A stretch of 36,823 bases of DNA, from the NCBI GenBank assembly GCA_900549055.1, contig URNB01000011.1, positions 1 to 36,823 of the forward strand, read 5' to 3'. The notes under the pieces are model-generated. The model saw only the letters and a program-made list of their open reading frames with translations, searched no databases and was not told where the DNA came from. Made by a program: the position numbers and the translations under genes. The DNA comes from an uncultured Oscillospiraceae bacterium. GTDB taxonomy: Bacteria; Bacillota; Clostridia; Oscillospirales; Acutalibacteraceae. Position 1 is the stretch's first letter. Every line of letters starts with the position of its first letter. Shown here one piece after another: positions 1 through 9,673 of the stretch.

Positions 1-59
1 GCTTACTTACTGCGGACGGCGCGGGTTTTCTCAATTTTTATTATATTGCGGCTTGAATT

Positions 60-1967
60 TTACTTTGTCATAAGCTCGCAGACAAGCGCGCTGTGCTCTG
101 CGGGGTCGGGAACGCTCTTACCGCCTATCAGGCACGCCTCGCCGTAAAGCAGCTTTGCGTATTTACCGAGGGTTTCCTTATCCTCGGTATAAAGCGTTTT
201 CAGCTTTTCGGCAATCGGGTGGTTTGCATTTATTTCAAGCACAAGCTGCGCCTTTACTTTATTCTGCTCCGCTCCCGGCATAGAGTTTAACACCTTTTCC
301 ATTTCGAGTGAAATTCCGCCCTCGCTTGTAAGGCATACGGGGTGGTCCTTAAGCTTGTTTGTAAAGCGGACGGCGTTTATCTTATCACCGATACTTTCCT
401 TCATCGCCTCAAACATATCCTTCGCGGCGGTGTTTTCCTCTTCAAGCGCTTTCTTTTCGTCCTCGCTGTCAAGATTCAAATCGTTATCGCAAATATTTAC
501 GAACTTTTTGCCGTCGTATTCCGCCAGCATTTTAAGGGCGAATTCATCGACATTTTCGGTAAGGTAAAGTATTTCGTAGCCCTTATCTTTTACCGCGTCG
601 GTCTGCGGCAGCATATCAATCTTTTCGTCTGTCTCGCCGCAGGCATAATAGATAGAATCCTGCCCCTCCTTCATTCTGCTTACATACTCTTTAAGGGTAA
701 CATACTTCTTCTCGTTTGAGGAGCGGAAAATTAGCAGGTCGCGCAGGGTTTCCTTATGTGCGCCGTAATCGTTGTAAATTCCGAATTTAAGCTGTATGCC
801 GAACGCCTTGAAAAATTCCTCGTAAGCCTCGCGCTCATCTCTGAGCATTTTTTCAAGCTCCGATTTTATCTTCTTTTCAAGGGTCTTGGCAATAAGCTTC
901 AGCTGCCCGTCGTGCTGTAAGGTCTCGCGCGAAATATTGAGCGAAAGATCCTCACTGTCAACAAGTCCCTTTACAAAGCTGAAATAATCAGGCAGAAGCT
1001 CTGCGCACTTATCCATTATAAGCACGCCCTTTGAATAAAGCTGCAAGCCTTTTTCATATTCCTTTGTGTAGTAATCAAACGGCGGGTGTTTGGGTATAAA
1101 CAGCAGTGCGGAATAGGTTGCCTGACCCTCGGTTTTGGTGTGTATAACGCGGGCGGGGTCGTCGTAATCATAGAACTTTTCTTTATAGAAATTGTTGTAA
1201 TCCTCGGGCTTTATTTCACTTTTCTGCTTTTTCCAAAGCGGCACCATGCTGTTGAGGGTGCGTATTTCAGTAACGTCCCTATATTCGGTGGGCTTATCCT
1301 CCTCGCCCTCCTTTTTCGGCACGGGCTCTTTTGTTGTGAACTCCATACGAATCGGGTGGCGAATGTAATCGGAATACTTCTTTACAAGCGCGCTTATTCT
1401 GTATTGGTCGAGGAACTCATCGTAATTATCGTCCCCCTCGTTTTCCTTTATGTGCAGGGTTACAGTGGTGCCCGCCGTTTCCTTTTCGCAGGGCTCGACC
1501 GTGTAGCCGTCCGCTCCCGATGAGGACCAGCGAAAAGCCTCATCCGAGCCGAAGGCGCGGCTTTCAACCGTTACCTTATCGCTCACCATAAACGCCGAAT
1601 AAAAGCCGACGCCGAACTGACCTATAATATCAACATTTTCCTTTTTCTCGTTCTCCTGCTTAAAGGCAAGCGAACCCGATTTTGCAATCGTACCGAGGTT
1701 CTTATCAAGCTCGTCCTCGGTCATTCCGCAGCCGTTATCGATTATTTTAAGGGTGCGGGCGTCCTTGTTTATTTCCAGGCGTATCTCAAAATCGTCGGGC
1801 GCAATACCCACCGAATTATCGGTAAGCGAGCGGAAATATAGCTTGTCCAGCGCGTCGCTTGCGTTGGAAATAAGCTCGCGCAGGAAAATTTCCTTATGGG
1901 TATAAATTGAATTTATCATCATATCCATAAGCTTTTTTGATTCGGATTTAAACTGTTTTGTACGCAT
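60..1967 (-). CDS. htpG: Molecular chaperone HtpG (Hsp90 family)
   Basis: Cytosolic ATP-dependent Hsp90-type chaperone that acts as a dimer on client proteins. The 635 residues match the usual family length. The N-terminal GHKL ATPase is clear: ELISNASDALDKL, then DNGCGMTEDEL, then GQFGVGFYSAFMV. The middle and C-terminal dimerisation regions follow in order to a TAA stop at 60-62. The frame is open 26 codons further upstream, but the ATG at 1967 is preferred: it has an AAAGGTGA ribosome binding site about 8 bases upstream, and MRTKQFKSESKKLM is the normal start of the family. The gene stands alone on this strand and diverges from the SGNH hydrolase. I saw no CIRCE operator in the intergenic space. 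Function is confident from family motifs. Confidence 0.97.
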   Translation of the reverse strand: MRTKQFKSESKKLMDMMINSIYTHKEIFLRELISNASDALDKLYFRSLTDNSVGIAPDDFEIRLEINKDARTLKIIDNGCGMTEDELDKNLGTIAKSGSLAFKQENEKKENVDIIGQFGVGFYSAFMVSDKVTVESRAFGSDEAFRWSSSGADGYTVEPCEKETAGTTVTLHIKENEGDDNYDEFLDQYRISALVKKYSDYIRHPIRMEFTTKEPVPKKEGEEDKPTEYRDVTEIRTLNSMVPLWKKQKSEIKPEDYNNFYKEKFYDYDDPARVIHTKTEGQATYSALLFIPKHPPFDYYTKEYEKGLQLYSKGVLIMDKCAELLPDYFSFVKGLVDSEDLSLNISRETLQHDGQLKLIAKTLEKKIKSELEKMLRDEREAYEEFFKAFGIQLKFGIYNDYGAHKETLRDLLIFRSSNEKKYVTLKEYVSRMKEGQDSIYYACGETDEKIDMLPQTDAVKDKGYEILYLTENVDEFALKMLAEYDGKKFVNICDNDLNLDSEDEKKALEEENTAAKDMFEAMKESIGDKINAVRFTNKLKDHPVCLTSEGGISLEMEKVLNSMPGAEQNKVKAQLVLEINANHPIAEKLKTLYTEDKETLGKYAKLLYGEACLIGGKSVPDPAEHSALVCELMTK

Positions 1968-2073
1968 AAATTTATCACCTTTTTTGAGAGTTTGACTTTC
2001 ACTGACATATAGTATAGAACATCTGCAGCACTCTGTTGTTAACAAATTGTTAACGATTCATTAAAATGTATTG

Positions 2074-2101
2074 TTGACTTGTATTTTAAAAATGCTATAA
2101 T
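2074..2101 (+). promoter_or_regulatory. Sigma-A type promoter of the SGNH hydrolase gene
   Basis: TTGACT (2074-2079) and TATAAT (2096-2101) are separated by 16 bases, and TGC directly precedes the -10 (extended -10). A GGAGG ribosome binding site follows at 2119-2123, nine bases before the ATG. Seen in sequence; activity is inferred. Confidence 0.75.
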
Positions 2102-2132
2102 ATCCATATAACATTATCGGAGGTAATATTTA

Positions 2133-2783
2133 ATGGAGCTTAAAGGTACAAAAATCAACTTTCTCGGCGACAGTATAACCGAGGGTGCGGGAACCTCCTC
2201 GCACGATAAAATGTTCACAATGTTAATTGAGCGCGAATACGGCGCAATATGCCAGAATTACGGCATAGGCGGCACACGCATAGCAAGGCAGAAGACGCCA
2301 ACCGAGGAAAAATGGGACAGAGATTTTATATCCCGCGTGCCCGAAATGGATAATGATGCGGATATTGTGGTGGTTTTCGGCGGCACTAACGATTTCGGTC
2401 ACGGCGATGCGCCGCTCGGCACAATGGACGACCGCACGCCCTATACCTTTTACGGCGCGCTGCACTGCCTTTATACCGCGCTTACCGAAAAATACCCCGA
2501 TGTGCCCGTTGTGATACTCACCCCTCTGCACAGATTGAATGAAGACAGCCCCAAAGGCGACAATAAGCCCGCGCCTGTCGGAACGCTTAAGGAATATGTT
2601 AATATCATCCGCGAGGTTGCAGAGTATTACTCGCTGCCGGTGCTTGATTTATTTAAAGAGAGCGGCTTGCAGCCGAAAATTCCGGTTATTCAGCAAAAAT
2701 ATGTACCGGACGGTCTTCACCCGAACGATGACGGCAATGCGATTTTAGCGCATAAAATCGCACGCTTTCTTGAAACGCTTTAA
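2133..2783 (+). CDS. SGNH/GDSL-family hydrolase (esterase or lipase type)
   Basis: Probable serine esterase of the SGNH superfamily, 216 residues. All four blocks are visible: GDSITEG with the nucleophile Ser14, the block II glycine near Gly44, GGTNDFG with Asn86, and DGLHPND with Asp193 and His196 completing the triad. No signal peptide or membrane segment is seen, so it probably acts in the cytoplasm. Substrate cannot be read from the sequence; relatives deacylate carbohydrates or hydrolyse lipids. Monocistronic, with its own promoter and a strong hairpin just downstream. Family assignment is firm, substrate unknown. Confidence 0.9.
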   Translation: MELKGTKINFLGDSITEGAGTSSHDKMFTMLIEREYGAICQNYGIGGTRIARQKTPTEEKWDRDFISRVPEMDNDADIVVVFGGTNDFGHGDAPLGTMDDRTPYTFYGALHCLYTALTEKYPDVPVVILTPLHRLNEDSPKGDNKPAPVGTLKEYVNIIREVAEYYSLPVLDLFKESGLQPKIPVIQQKYVPDGLHPNDDGNAILAHKIARFLETL

Positions 2784-2801
2784 TCCTGTAATATTAAAAA
2801 T

Positions 2802-2841
2802 ATGCTCCCCGAAGCACAGTAATCAGCGCTTCGGGGAGCAT
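2802..2841. terminator. Bidirectional intrinsic terminator
   Basis: A perfect 14-bp stem (2802-2815 with 2828-2841, ATGCTCCCCGAAGC against its complement) encloses a 12-base loop. T-rich sequence follows on the plus strand and A/T-rich sequence on the other side. It lies between the convergent SGNH hydrolase gene and the end of the surface operon, so it can end both. Confidence 0.85.
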
Positions 2842-2855
2842 TTATTGCATTAAAA

Positions 2856-3416
2856 TTAAGAGATTGAAAGCCTTCCGTCCGATGAGACGGTGACCTTCCA
2901 GGCTTCCCCCGCTGCCGAGGCGGGCTTTGCCTGAATCGCTTCGGCAATCACATCTACCGCCTGATAGACTGTTTCGCCGTTTTCATCCTTTGTTGTATGA
3001 AGAATTATCGGCTCGCAAAGACCGACAGTAAGCTTGCCCGGATCAACAGGCAGAGCGTAATAATATGCGCCGTCCGATGAACGGAGCCAATTTTCGTGAA
3101 GCTCGATATCCGGTGATGATGACGGAAGCCCGACCGGCTCGTTATCCGCATTTACCCAGTAGGAAACCAAACGAACGCGGATATATGCCGGGTAATTCCC
3201 CGTATTTTCAACCCGGATATCATGCTTTTCAAAGCCGTGGCGGGTACCGGAGGTATACTCCGCCCCGTCCAGCTTTTCGTGTATTGTGCAGGAAACCTCC
3301 GCCGGGAGGAACAAATTATTAGCGGAGGTTTTCCTGAACATAAAGGCAACGGTAATGCCGACGACTGCTATGGTAAGAAAAGCCGCGAAGAGGGCTATAA
3401 CTGTTTTCTTTTTCAA
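2856..3416 (-). CDS. Small membrane-anchored TasA/SipW-substrate-like protein, last gene of surface operon
   Basis: 186 residues. One N-terminal hydrophobic segment (about residues 5-27) is followed by an extracellular beta-rich region; DIRVENTGNYPAYIRVRLVSY resembles the NxGxxxAYVR-type stretch common in TasA/camelysin-like exported proteins. The start is TTG: the stop of the giant repeat gene (TGA) overlaps it as TTGA, and AGGGGG lies about 10 bases upstream, so translation is probably coupled. No sortase motif or C-terminal membrane segment is present. As the last gene of the operon it may be a minor or capping subunit, which is inference. No function is proven for this type. Confidence 0.7.
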   Translation of the reverse strand: MKKKTVIALFAAFLTIAVVGITVAFMFRKTSANNLFLPAEVSCTIHEKLDGAEYTSGTRHGFEKHDIRVENTGNYPAYIRVRLVSYWVNADNEPVGLPSSSPDIELHENWLRSSDGAYYYALPVDPGKLTVGLCEPIILHTTKDENGETVYQAVDVIAEAIQAKPASAAGEAWKVTVSSDGRLSIS

Positions 3417-6400
3417 GATAAGGTTACCCCCTGCCTTCGGTTTTGCACGGGAGCGCTGTTTCCGTTAAGACGGTACTGCTCCGCGGCTGCTTTGCTGAAT
3501 GTTACTGTATTGTCAACGCCTTTTTTGACCGATACCGTTTGTGAAGAATCCTTGTATCTCCATGACCAGCTTCCCACCTGCTCGACCGTGTAGTCGCGGC
3601 AGGGGAGATCTCTTACGGTCACGCTGCCGCTGCCGTTTTCATCGGCGGTGAGCGTAATGTAAACCGTAAGCTCGGAATCGGTGACTGCGGTTATTTTATA
3701 AACGAACACCTGACTGCCGTTACCCTCGTCTTTGGCGTTTTGACGCTTGATTGTGAGCGATGAAAAGGCAGGGATAAACCTTGCATAGAAGATATTGGTT
3801 TCCGGCTCGGGCTTCAGCTTATCCCTTGATGGTGTTAAGCGGTTGGTTGAAGCGTCAACCAACTCGGAATCCGCCTCGACAGTGCCCGCGGGGTCAAGAT
3901 ACCAACCGACAAATTCATACCCTTCGGCAGCAGCAGGTACAGAGCCCTTAAAGCTGCCCGCATCGGAAATGACCTCCTGCGTTACATCAAATGTTCCGCC
4001 GCCGTATTCCCACGCCTTGTACTGAACGCTGTAGCTCAACGGCGTATAGAAGAATATGATTATATTCTGCTTTTCGTTCTGACTCAAAACAATGCTCTGC
4101 GTTTTAAGCGATATGCATGTCATTCCCGGTATATTCGGTGCCGTTTCGGTAACGGTAGCGCCGTATGCGGCAGCGCCCGTTATTCCCTGTTGCAGAACAC
4201 CGTTTTTACGGTCGGGGTCGTTCGCATCAAACACAAGCTTGTCGGGATTATCGGTGTTTGTGCCGTCAAGCAGATAGAAAACCTTATAATTCTGCTGCTT
4301 GCGGGTATAGAAGATATAAAGCTCGGTTCCGCTTTCCGAAATCGTAATATTGAAAGCTTCTCCCGACATTTTTATATCGCTCGGTCCATTACCGGAATCT
4401 ATAAGTCCCGCGCCCGAGCCATTCTTATTATATACTCCGAATCCCGTAAATTCAAGAGGTTTCACGAAAATTTCGCTGCCGACAGCACCTATTCCCTCGG
4501 TGTGCGAAGTGCTTTCGTTGTAATACTTATAATTATCACCGTCTTTTGCGGTAATATCGTCTCCCTCGGCGCCGAGCTTCTGCAGCATGTAGTGAACGGC
4601 ATAATAAGCGTTCGCCGTGTTTTTGGTGTAATAAAATGTTATTACATTATCCTTTGAACCGACATACTCGCCGTCCTCATTTCTTTCCACCGCAAGGATA
4701 AGGCGCTTGTAAAACGCGTCGGGGATATAGTCCTTAACAACGGCAAAGCGCTCGGTCACGACCGCAAGCGTGGTGGTTTTTAGGACAGAGCCGTTCTTGC
4801 CCTCTTCGGGGACATTCGGAACAGGCTCGCCGTTTTCAAGATATCTGTATTCCACCGTGTAGGATATCTCCTTTAAGCTCACATAGGTAAAGGTGAAAAC
4901 ATTTTCCTCCGGCTCGTTTTTATTGTTCTCATATTTAATTGTTACGGAATGGCTTGCAAGGGTGGGGTAGTAGCCGTTGTTATACTCGTCGTAAAGCTGA
5001 TAAAACGGATTGCCGGTCTTCGGATAAAAGGTTCTTGTGTTGCCGAGATAGGCGTATCCCCTTGAAGAATCGGCTATCTCGCGGTGGAAGCCCGCAGGCT
5101 CGCCGTCGCGCGCTTCCAAATAAACATACGAGCGCTCCTCATCCCCGAGCTTCACCTTATAGGAAAAATCCGTTTGATACCGCGCGCCTTCATCGGCATA
5201 CAAAAGCTCAAGCCACGCTTTATCCTTTTCGGTCTCAAGCACCGCGTAGTGAATGCGGTATGGCTGTGCGGACTGCGACCCCCAATCGGCAAAAACATTT
5301 AGATTCCGCGTTACGGGAATATCCAGCGGCGTGTATGCCGTCTTTTTGCCGAGGCGCATATAAAACCAGCCGCCGAAGGTGTAATTATAACCCGAAAAAT
5401 CGTCTGCGGGATTATTAACGCTGCCTGTCACCGCGCCGTGCTCTACCGTGCGGCTCTCAAGCGGCTTTACAGAGGAATCTCCGCTTTCGTATTTGAGCAT
5501 ATCATCGTAATTTTTAAAGAAATTGACGGTGTAGGTACGCGGCGCCCATTTGGCATAAAGCGCCAAATTGCTTGCGGGCATTTTTGCACCCTTTACATAC
5601 TCTGTGCCGTCAAGGCATTCGGGGCTTGTGTACCACCCCGCAAAGGTATCTGCGCCCTTTTCGAGAGTCGCGGGGTACTCGGGCTCCTTTACGGTGCCGT
5701 CGGAATTGTAAACATAGCCGTCCAGCGCGCTGTTAAACTCAACGCCCGACTTGGCAAAATAGGTCTCGCCGTGGCTGTGCATTACAAGCGAAAATGTATC
5801 GCGCGTGTAAAAAAATCTCGCGGTAAAGGAACGCCTTCTGTCGGTAAGTGTACCGTTATCTATAAGCTCGTAACGCGTAGAATCGGCTTCCTGTTTAAAG
5901 CCCTCAAGTGCCGTCTGTGTCTGACCGGAAACACTGCCGTCCGATTTGATAATATTATCGTCGTTTGTGGTAACGGAGTTGTATAAACGGTATATACTGC
6001 CGTTGCGGTAATAATAGGTTTGACCGTTCAATTCGGTCGGAGCCTTTGCGGCAGTGATTTGATTTACTTCTGCTGCGGAAAACTCCTTCAGCTCACTTTG
6101 AAAGACCGGCACATACGATTCGTATATCCACTGTCTCGGAACACTCCAACTGACATTGGCGCCGTTATCGAAGAAATTAAGGAAGTAACAAACATTTGAA
6201 CTGACCCTTTTACCGCCTACGGTGGTTTCGGTTTCGATTTTGCGGGTCATTTTACCGCTGTCTTCATATTCGTATTGAGTGGTCTTCCATTTACCGAGCA
6301 GCACCGTATCGTCCAGCTTTTGGTAAAGCCCCTTAACCGTGGCATTTGCATTGGAAATGGAATACTGCACCTTATACTCGCCGTTCCAACCGGACGGATA

Positions 6401-8497
6401 AGCATAATTACCCCAGCCCTCGCCCTCTGTGCCGTTAATATCAGTAAGGGCGCTGCTGCCGCCGTTCAAATTATGTGTTTCGGGTTTATAAATCCTAAGC
6501 TTGCCGAACACATCAACCGGCCACAGCTTTGTCAAATCCGCTCCGTACCGAGCGGTCAGCTCAAAATAATGGTAGCGGTCGCCGTATTTATCGTAATTTC
6601 CGCTTGAGGTCGAATCCTTATAGCCCTTGCCCTCGGCAGGGTATACGCCTGTTTTATAGTGTGCGCCGGCAATATCGGGATCGGTTATTTTCGGCAAATC
6701 GCCATCTATGATTCCCCATTTATCTCCCGATGTATACGCTGTGAGCTGGGAAAACAGATCATCAAGCGAATAATCCTGATTTTTACTGAACCACGCGCTG
6801 TTTTTCGGCACATTGCCGAAGCCGTAGGTGCTGTTGCCCACAACGCTGTAACGAGTACCGGTAAATGTATTGTTCGGGTCTCTGTTTGGATTGCGATCCT
6901 CCGAGCCTTTATATTCCTTCGCGTAAAAAAACCGCAGGGTGTAATATTTGCGTGTGTAATAAATATTAAGCACGGAAGATCCGTCGCCTTTGATTACAAG
7001 CTCGCGGTTTGCCTCATTTGTTTTTTCGTCGTCATATACATAATGCTTAAAGTTTTTAGGGTAGCAGTCCTCGGTGTGATCGGTAGATTTTATATGGGTA
7101 TCATCTGCGCAAATCGGGGTTGTTGCGGTCAAATCGTCCTTAGGGTAAACGGTCTCACCCGAATTTTCATATTTTTCCACCGCGCCTATATAGCTGTAAT
7201 CATCGTCATCGGCATTCTGCAGCCAGTACGCCACGGTGTACTGCGTGTTCACCGTTTTCCAAAGCGCGCGGTAATTGCGGCTTTCGGCGGGAACGGTTGC
7301 CGGCAGAGTGGCATGCTCCTGCACAATCTCGCCGTTATCGCCGAGCAGTGCCCAGCCGTCAAACACATAGCCGTGGCGGGTGGGGTTGTTCACCAAAAAC
7401 GGCGTACCGTAGCGCGCGTAAACCGGGTCTGTGCCGTAGCCGCCCGCATTGTCGAATTTAAGCATACTGTAATTGCGGTCATAATAGCTTTCAAAAACGG
7501 TTGAGCCGTCCGCCGCGACCGCCTGCGGGTAGTGGTAAAGCTTTGTAAAGCCGTAAGCCTCGTCTTCGCCTAAATCTATATCGGCATCATCTACAATCGT
7601 GCCGGTTTCGGCAGCTCCTCGGCGGTAAAGCGCGGAGTTTTCGGTATAGAAATCATCATTTATATTCTGGAAAAAATATTTGATTGCATAGGAAACCGTA
7701 TCCGCCTTGTAATAAACATTGACGGTATAGGTGCTGTTCGCATAATCCGCCGGAACATCAATATAAACCGAGGCACCGTGCACCTTACATTCGGCAGGGT
7801 TTGTTTCTGCCAAATTATCGGGATTGTACCACGGCTTATAGCCGAGGTAGGTGGGCGATACAACCGTGTTTTTATACTCTCTGCCGCGGTCGATTCGGGC
7901 GGTGAAGCCTGTGTATATCGGCAGGGAGGATACCGCGTCAAGATAATTCACGGTGACGGTTATTATATTCTCATCACTCTGTGCCGCGGCGGCCGCACGG
8001 CGGGCGGCTTTTACAATTTTTTTAACCGATATATTATCGGTTTTCGGCGCCGCGGCGGTCTCCGCCTCAAGCGAGACCGTAACGCAAAGGGGGACGGAAC
8101 AGCCGATTGTCAGCCCATCGGATACCGCGCAGCGGACATATGCGCTTGACACCCCGTCCAAAACGGGGAGCAGCAGCGGGTAGGAAAGGCTCAATGTATC
8201 GCTTCCCGCGCCCTGAATATCCGTCCATTGCTCCTCATTTGTATCGGTCAGCACCTGCCAATTATAGGTGACTCCGTTTGTGCCGCAAACCGCCTTTATC
8301 TCTTTTTTTTCATACTGTGAGAAAAAAACATTCTCCGCAATTTTTCCGTCGCTGTAAAGCGTGACCTCGGGAGCGGAGGCGGAATAGGTCGTCAGTGTGA
8401 ACGACTGCAGTACGCCGGTTATTACGCAAAGGCTCAAAAGCAGCGAGACTGCCTTTGTAAGCAAATTCTTTTTTGTTTTCATCCTTTTGGTTCTCAC
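3413..8497 (-). CDS. Giant secreted repeat protein with InlB-type and MucBP-like repeats
   Basis: 1694 residues. A Sec signal peptide (basic start, hydrophobic core, likely cleavage after SASA near residue 42) precedes an Ig-like region (about 43-150). A long array of degenerate beta-grasp modules follows: InlB B-repeat (Listeria-Bacteroides) type units with GYxFxGWxxxx near 345-420, 900-985 and 987-1070, alternating with MucBP-like units whose ends read FFYTRK or IFYTRK. Near 1585-1660 there is a SpaA/DUF7601-like beta-sandwich. There is no LPxTG motif, C-terminal membrane helix or SLH domain. Start is GTG, 10 bases after a GGAGG site; the in-frame ATG five codons later is too far from it. 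Probable surface adhesin or matrix component; ligand unknown. Confidence 0.85.
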   Translation of the reverse strand: MRTKRMKTKKNLLTKAVSLLLSLCVITGVLQSFTLTTYSASAPEVTLYSDGKIAENVFFSQYEKKEIKAVCGTNGVTYNWQVLTDTNEEQWTDIQGAGSDTLSLSYPLLLPVLDGVSSAYVRCAVSDGLTIGCSVPLCVTVSLEAETAAAPKTDNISVKKIVKAARRAAAAAQSDENIITVTVNYLDAVSSLPIYTGFTARIDRGREYKNTVVSPTYLGYKPWYNPDNLAETNPAECKVHGASVYIDVPADYANSTYTVNVYYKADTVSYAIKYFFQNINDDFYTENSALYRRGAAETGTIVDDADIDLGEDEAYGFTKLYHYPQAVAADGSTVFESYYDRNYSMLKFDNAGGYGTDPVYARYGTPFLVNNPTRHGYVFDGWALLGDNGEIVQEHATLPATVPAESRNYRALWKTVNTQYTVAYWLQNADDDDYSYIGAVEKYENSGETVYPKDDLTATTPICADDTHIKSTDHTEDCYPKNFKHYVYDDEKTNEANRELVIKGDGSSVLNIYYTRKYYTLRFFYAKEYKGSEDRNPNRDPNNTFTGTRYSVVGNSTYGFGNVPKNSAWFSKNQDYSLDDLFSQLTAYTSGDKWGIIDGDLPKITDPDIAGAHYKTGVYPAEGKGYKDSTSSGNYDKYGDRYHYFELTARYGADLTKLWPVDVFGKLRIYKPETHNLNGGSSALTDINGTEGEGWGNYAYPSGWNGEYKVQYSISNANATVKGLYQKLDDTVLLGKWKTTQYEYEDSGKMTRKIETETTVGGKRVSSNVCYFLNFFDNGANVSWSVPRQWIYESYVPVFQSELKEFSAAEVNQITAAKAPTELNGQTYYYRNGSIYRLYNSVTTNDDNIIKSDGSVSGQTQTALEGFKQEADSTRYELIDNGTLTDRRRSFTARFFYTRDTFSLVMHSHGETYFAKSGVEFNSALDGYVYNSDGTVKEPEYPATLEKGADTFAGWYTSPECLDGTEYVKGAKMPASNLALYAKWAPRTYTVNFFKNYDDMLKYESGDSSVKPLESRTVEHGAVTGSVNNPADDFSGYNYTFGGWFYMRLGKKTAYTPLDIPVTRNLNVFADWGSQSAQPYRIHYAVLETEKDKAWLELLYADEGARYQTDFSYKVKLGDEERSYVYLEARDGEPAGFHREIADSSRGYAYLGNTRTFYPKTGNPFYQLYDEYNNGYYPTLASHSVTIKYENNKNEPEENVFTFTYVSLKEISYTVEYRYLENGEPVPNVPEEGKNGSVLKTTTLAVVTERFAVVKDYIPDAFYKRLILAVERNEDGEYVGSKDNVITFYYTKNTANAYYAVHYMLQKLGAEGDDITAKDGDNYKYYNESTSHTEGIGAVGSEIFVKPLEFTGFGVYNKNGSGAGLIDSGNGPSDIKMSGEAFNITISESGTELYIFYTRKQQNYKVFYLLDGTNTDNPDKLVFDANDPDRKNGVLQQGITGAAAYGATVTETAPNIPGMTCISLKTQSIVLSQNEKQNIIIFFYTPLSYSVQYKAWEYGGGTFDVTQEVISDAGSFKGSVPAAAEGYEFVGWYLDPAGTVEADSELVDASTNRLTPSRDKLKPEPETNIFYARFIPAFSSLTIKRQNAKDEGNGSQVFVYKITAVTDSELTVYITLTADENGSGSVTVRDLPCRDYTVEQVGSWSWRYKDSSQTVSVKKGVDNTVTFSKAAAEQYRLNGNSAPVQNRRQGVTLS

Positions 8498-8521
8498 CGC
8501 GTTTGAACCTCCTTTTCTTTT

Positions 8522-9145
8522 TTATTTATTTACGGCTCTGTAAGCCGCTTCGGGGCTCTCAAACCCGCCGTACTGAACGGCGCACGCCTTAATATTTATC
8601 GAAAGGTTATCGGGCATATTTTTAAGCTCGGAGGCTGTGATTTCGGGGTTTACGGTAATCAGTCCGCCGTTTGCCATGACCGATTCGTCAACGCTTTCGT
8701 TCGCGCCGACAATCTTGTAATAAACATCTCTTCCGTCAACCGTGATGTGTTCCCATTCGCTCTCCTTAAAGCTCCAGGAAAGCCACACCCTGCCCGAGGA
8801 ATCCTTATAGCAATAGGTGCCGTCCGCCTGCCGCTCAAAGCCGGTGACCTCGGTCTCGAAAAACACATAGCAGGCAAGCTCGCTGCCCGAAAAGCTTATG
8901 ACCGCGTTTTTGGTTATATCGGCTCCGGGAGCCACACGCCATATAACATCCGAATTATACGGCTCGCCGTTTTCGGTTACGGTGACGCTTCCTATTTTCG
9001 CAACCCGCGCGGAATCGCCGCCGTAGGTTGAGGTTACATATTTTGAAAAGGTTACGCCCGTCAGCGCAAAGCAGATAAGCAGCAAATACATAATGTACGC
9101 GCGAAGCGGCAAATGCAGCCCTTTGAGTTTTCCTTTTCCCGCCAA
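8522..9145 (-). CDS. TasA-like exported subunit with SipW-type signal peptide
   Basis: 207 residues. A hydrophobic N-terminal signal (about 18-33) ends in GVTFSKYVTSTYGGDSARVA, the pattern of SipW-processed TasA/camelysin-like proteins in which a Y(V)TS..SGxxxARVAKFG stretch follows the cleavage region. The body is beta-rich with no cysteine pattern and no C-terminal anchor. Start is TTG: GGGAGG lies 8 bases upstream and no better start fits. The gene begins 15 bases after the stop of the second SipW-type peptidase, its likely processing enzyme, and is followed 24 bases on by the giant repeat protein. Role as a fibre or matrix subunit is inferred from family and context. Confidence 0.8.
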   Translation of the reverse strand: MAGKGKLKGLHLPLRAYIMYLLLICFALTGVTFSKYVTSTYGGDSARVAKIGSVTVTENGEPYNSDVIWRVAPGADITKNAVISFSGSELACYVFFETEVTGFERQADGTYCYKDSSGRVWLSWSFKESEWEHITVDGRDVYYKIVGANESVDESVMANGGLITVNPEITASELKNMPDNLSINIKACAVQYGGFESPEAAYRAVNK

Positions 9146-9160
9146 CAGACTCGCCTCCCT

Positions 9161-9673
9161 TTAATTCTTTTTCATGCGCCCGATAATTTCACGGGCGGCT
9201 GCCGCGGCAAGTATCACCGCGATTATACACAAAAGTCCCTGCGGGGTCTTCAAAAACCTGATAAATACGCCGATATGCGGCAGTATAAGCACCACCCTGC
9301 CTATTATCATTTTAGGTCTCACGGTTTCCGCGTCGGGTGTGTTGTTTGCGTCGCCACGGGTTGTAAAGCCATCCTCCGTTTCGGCGGTTATACGGTGGGT
9401 AACCGGCGTGCCGCCCGCGGAATAGGTGATTATATCCCCTACGGAATAGCTTTTCTGCCGCCGCGTTACAATTAAATCGTTCGGCTCTATCGTGCCGGAC
9501 ATACTGCCCGTGAGCACCACGGCGGTTTTAAACCCGAACACGGTTGCATTTTGCTTTTTAAAAATATTCTCCGCCGCCAAAACATAAATTTCTGCAGCAA
9601 GCAGCAGCGCCAGAATCACGGTAATAAGAATTTCAAGCGCCCGCAAAGCCCTGCGGAAAATTTTAACGGTCAT
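9161..9673 (-). CDS. Signal peptidase I, SipW (ER/archaeal) type, second copy
   Basis: 170 residues. Membrane enzyme that cleaves signal peptides of exported proteins. An N-terminal helix (about 12-35) is followed by AVVLTGSMSG with nucleophile Ser57, then VTHRI with His93, then RGDANNTPD with Asp108. His in place of the Lys of ordinary bacterial type I peptidases is typical of SipW and the ER-type enzymes. A second C-terminal helix (about 143-162) also fits SipW. The frame opens 16 codons earlier, but the ATG at 9673 follows a GGAGG site and is preferred; it overlaps the preceding gene by 11 bases. It lies directly between TasA-like genes, its likely substrates. Confidence 0.88.
   Translation of the reverse strand: MTVKIFRRALRALEILITVILALLLAAEIYVLAAENIFKKQNATVFGFKTAVVLTGSMSGTIEPNDLIVTRRQKSYSVGDIITYSAGGTPVTHRITAETEDGFTTRGDANNTPDAETVRPKMIIGRVVLILPHIGVFIRFLKTPQGLLCIIAVILAAAAAREIIGRMKKN

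Noticed and set aside
1..59. Possible terminator or gene end before htpG
   Set aside because: No hairpin with U-tract and no supported reading frame in these bases.
1968..2045. N-terminal extension of HtpG
   Set aside because: Not family-like (Cys-rich), and the ATG at 1967 has a proper ribosome binding site.
6659..7504. 281-codon plus-strand open frame
   Set aside because: Antisense to the giant repeat protein; no ribosome site or family features, low-complexity I/V/R-rich translation typical of a shadow frame.
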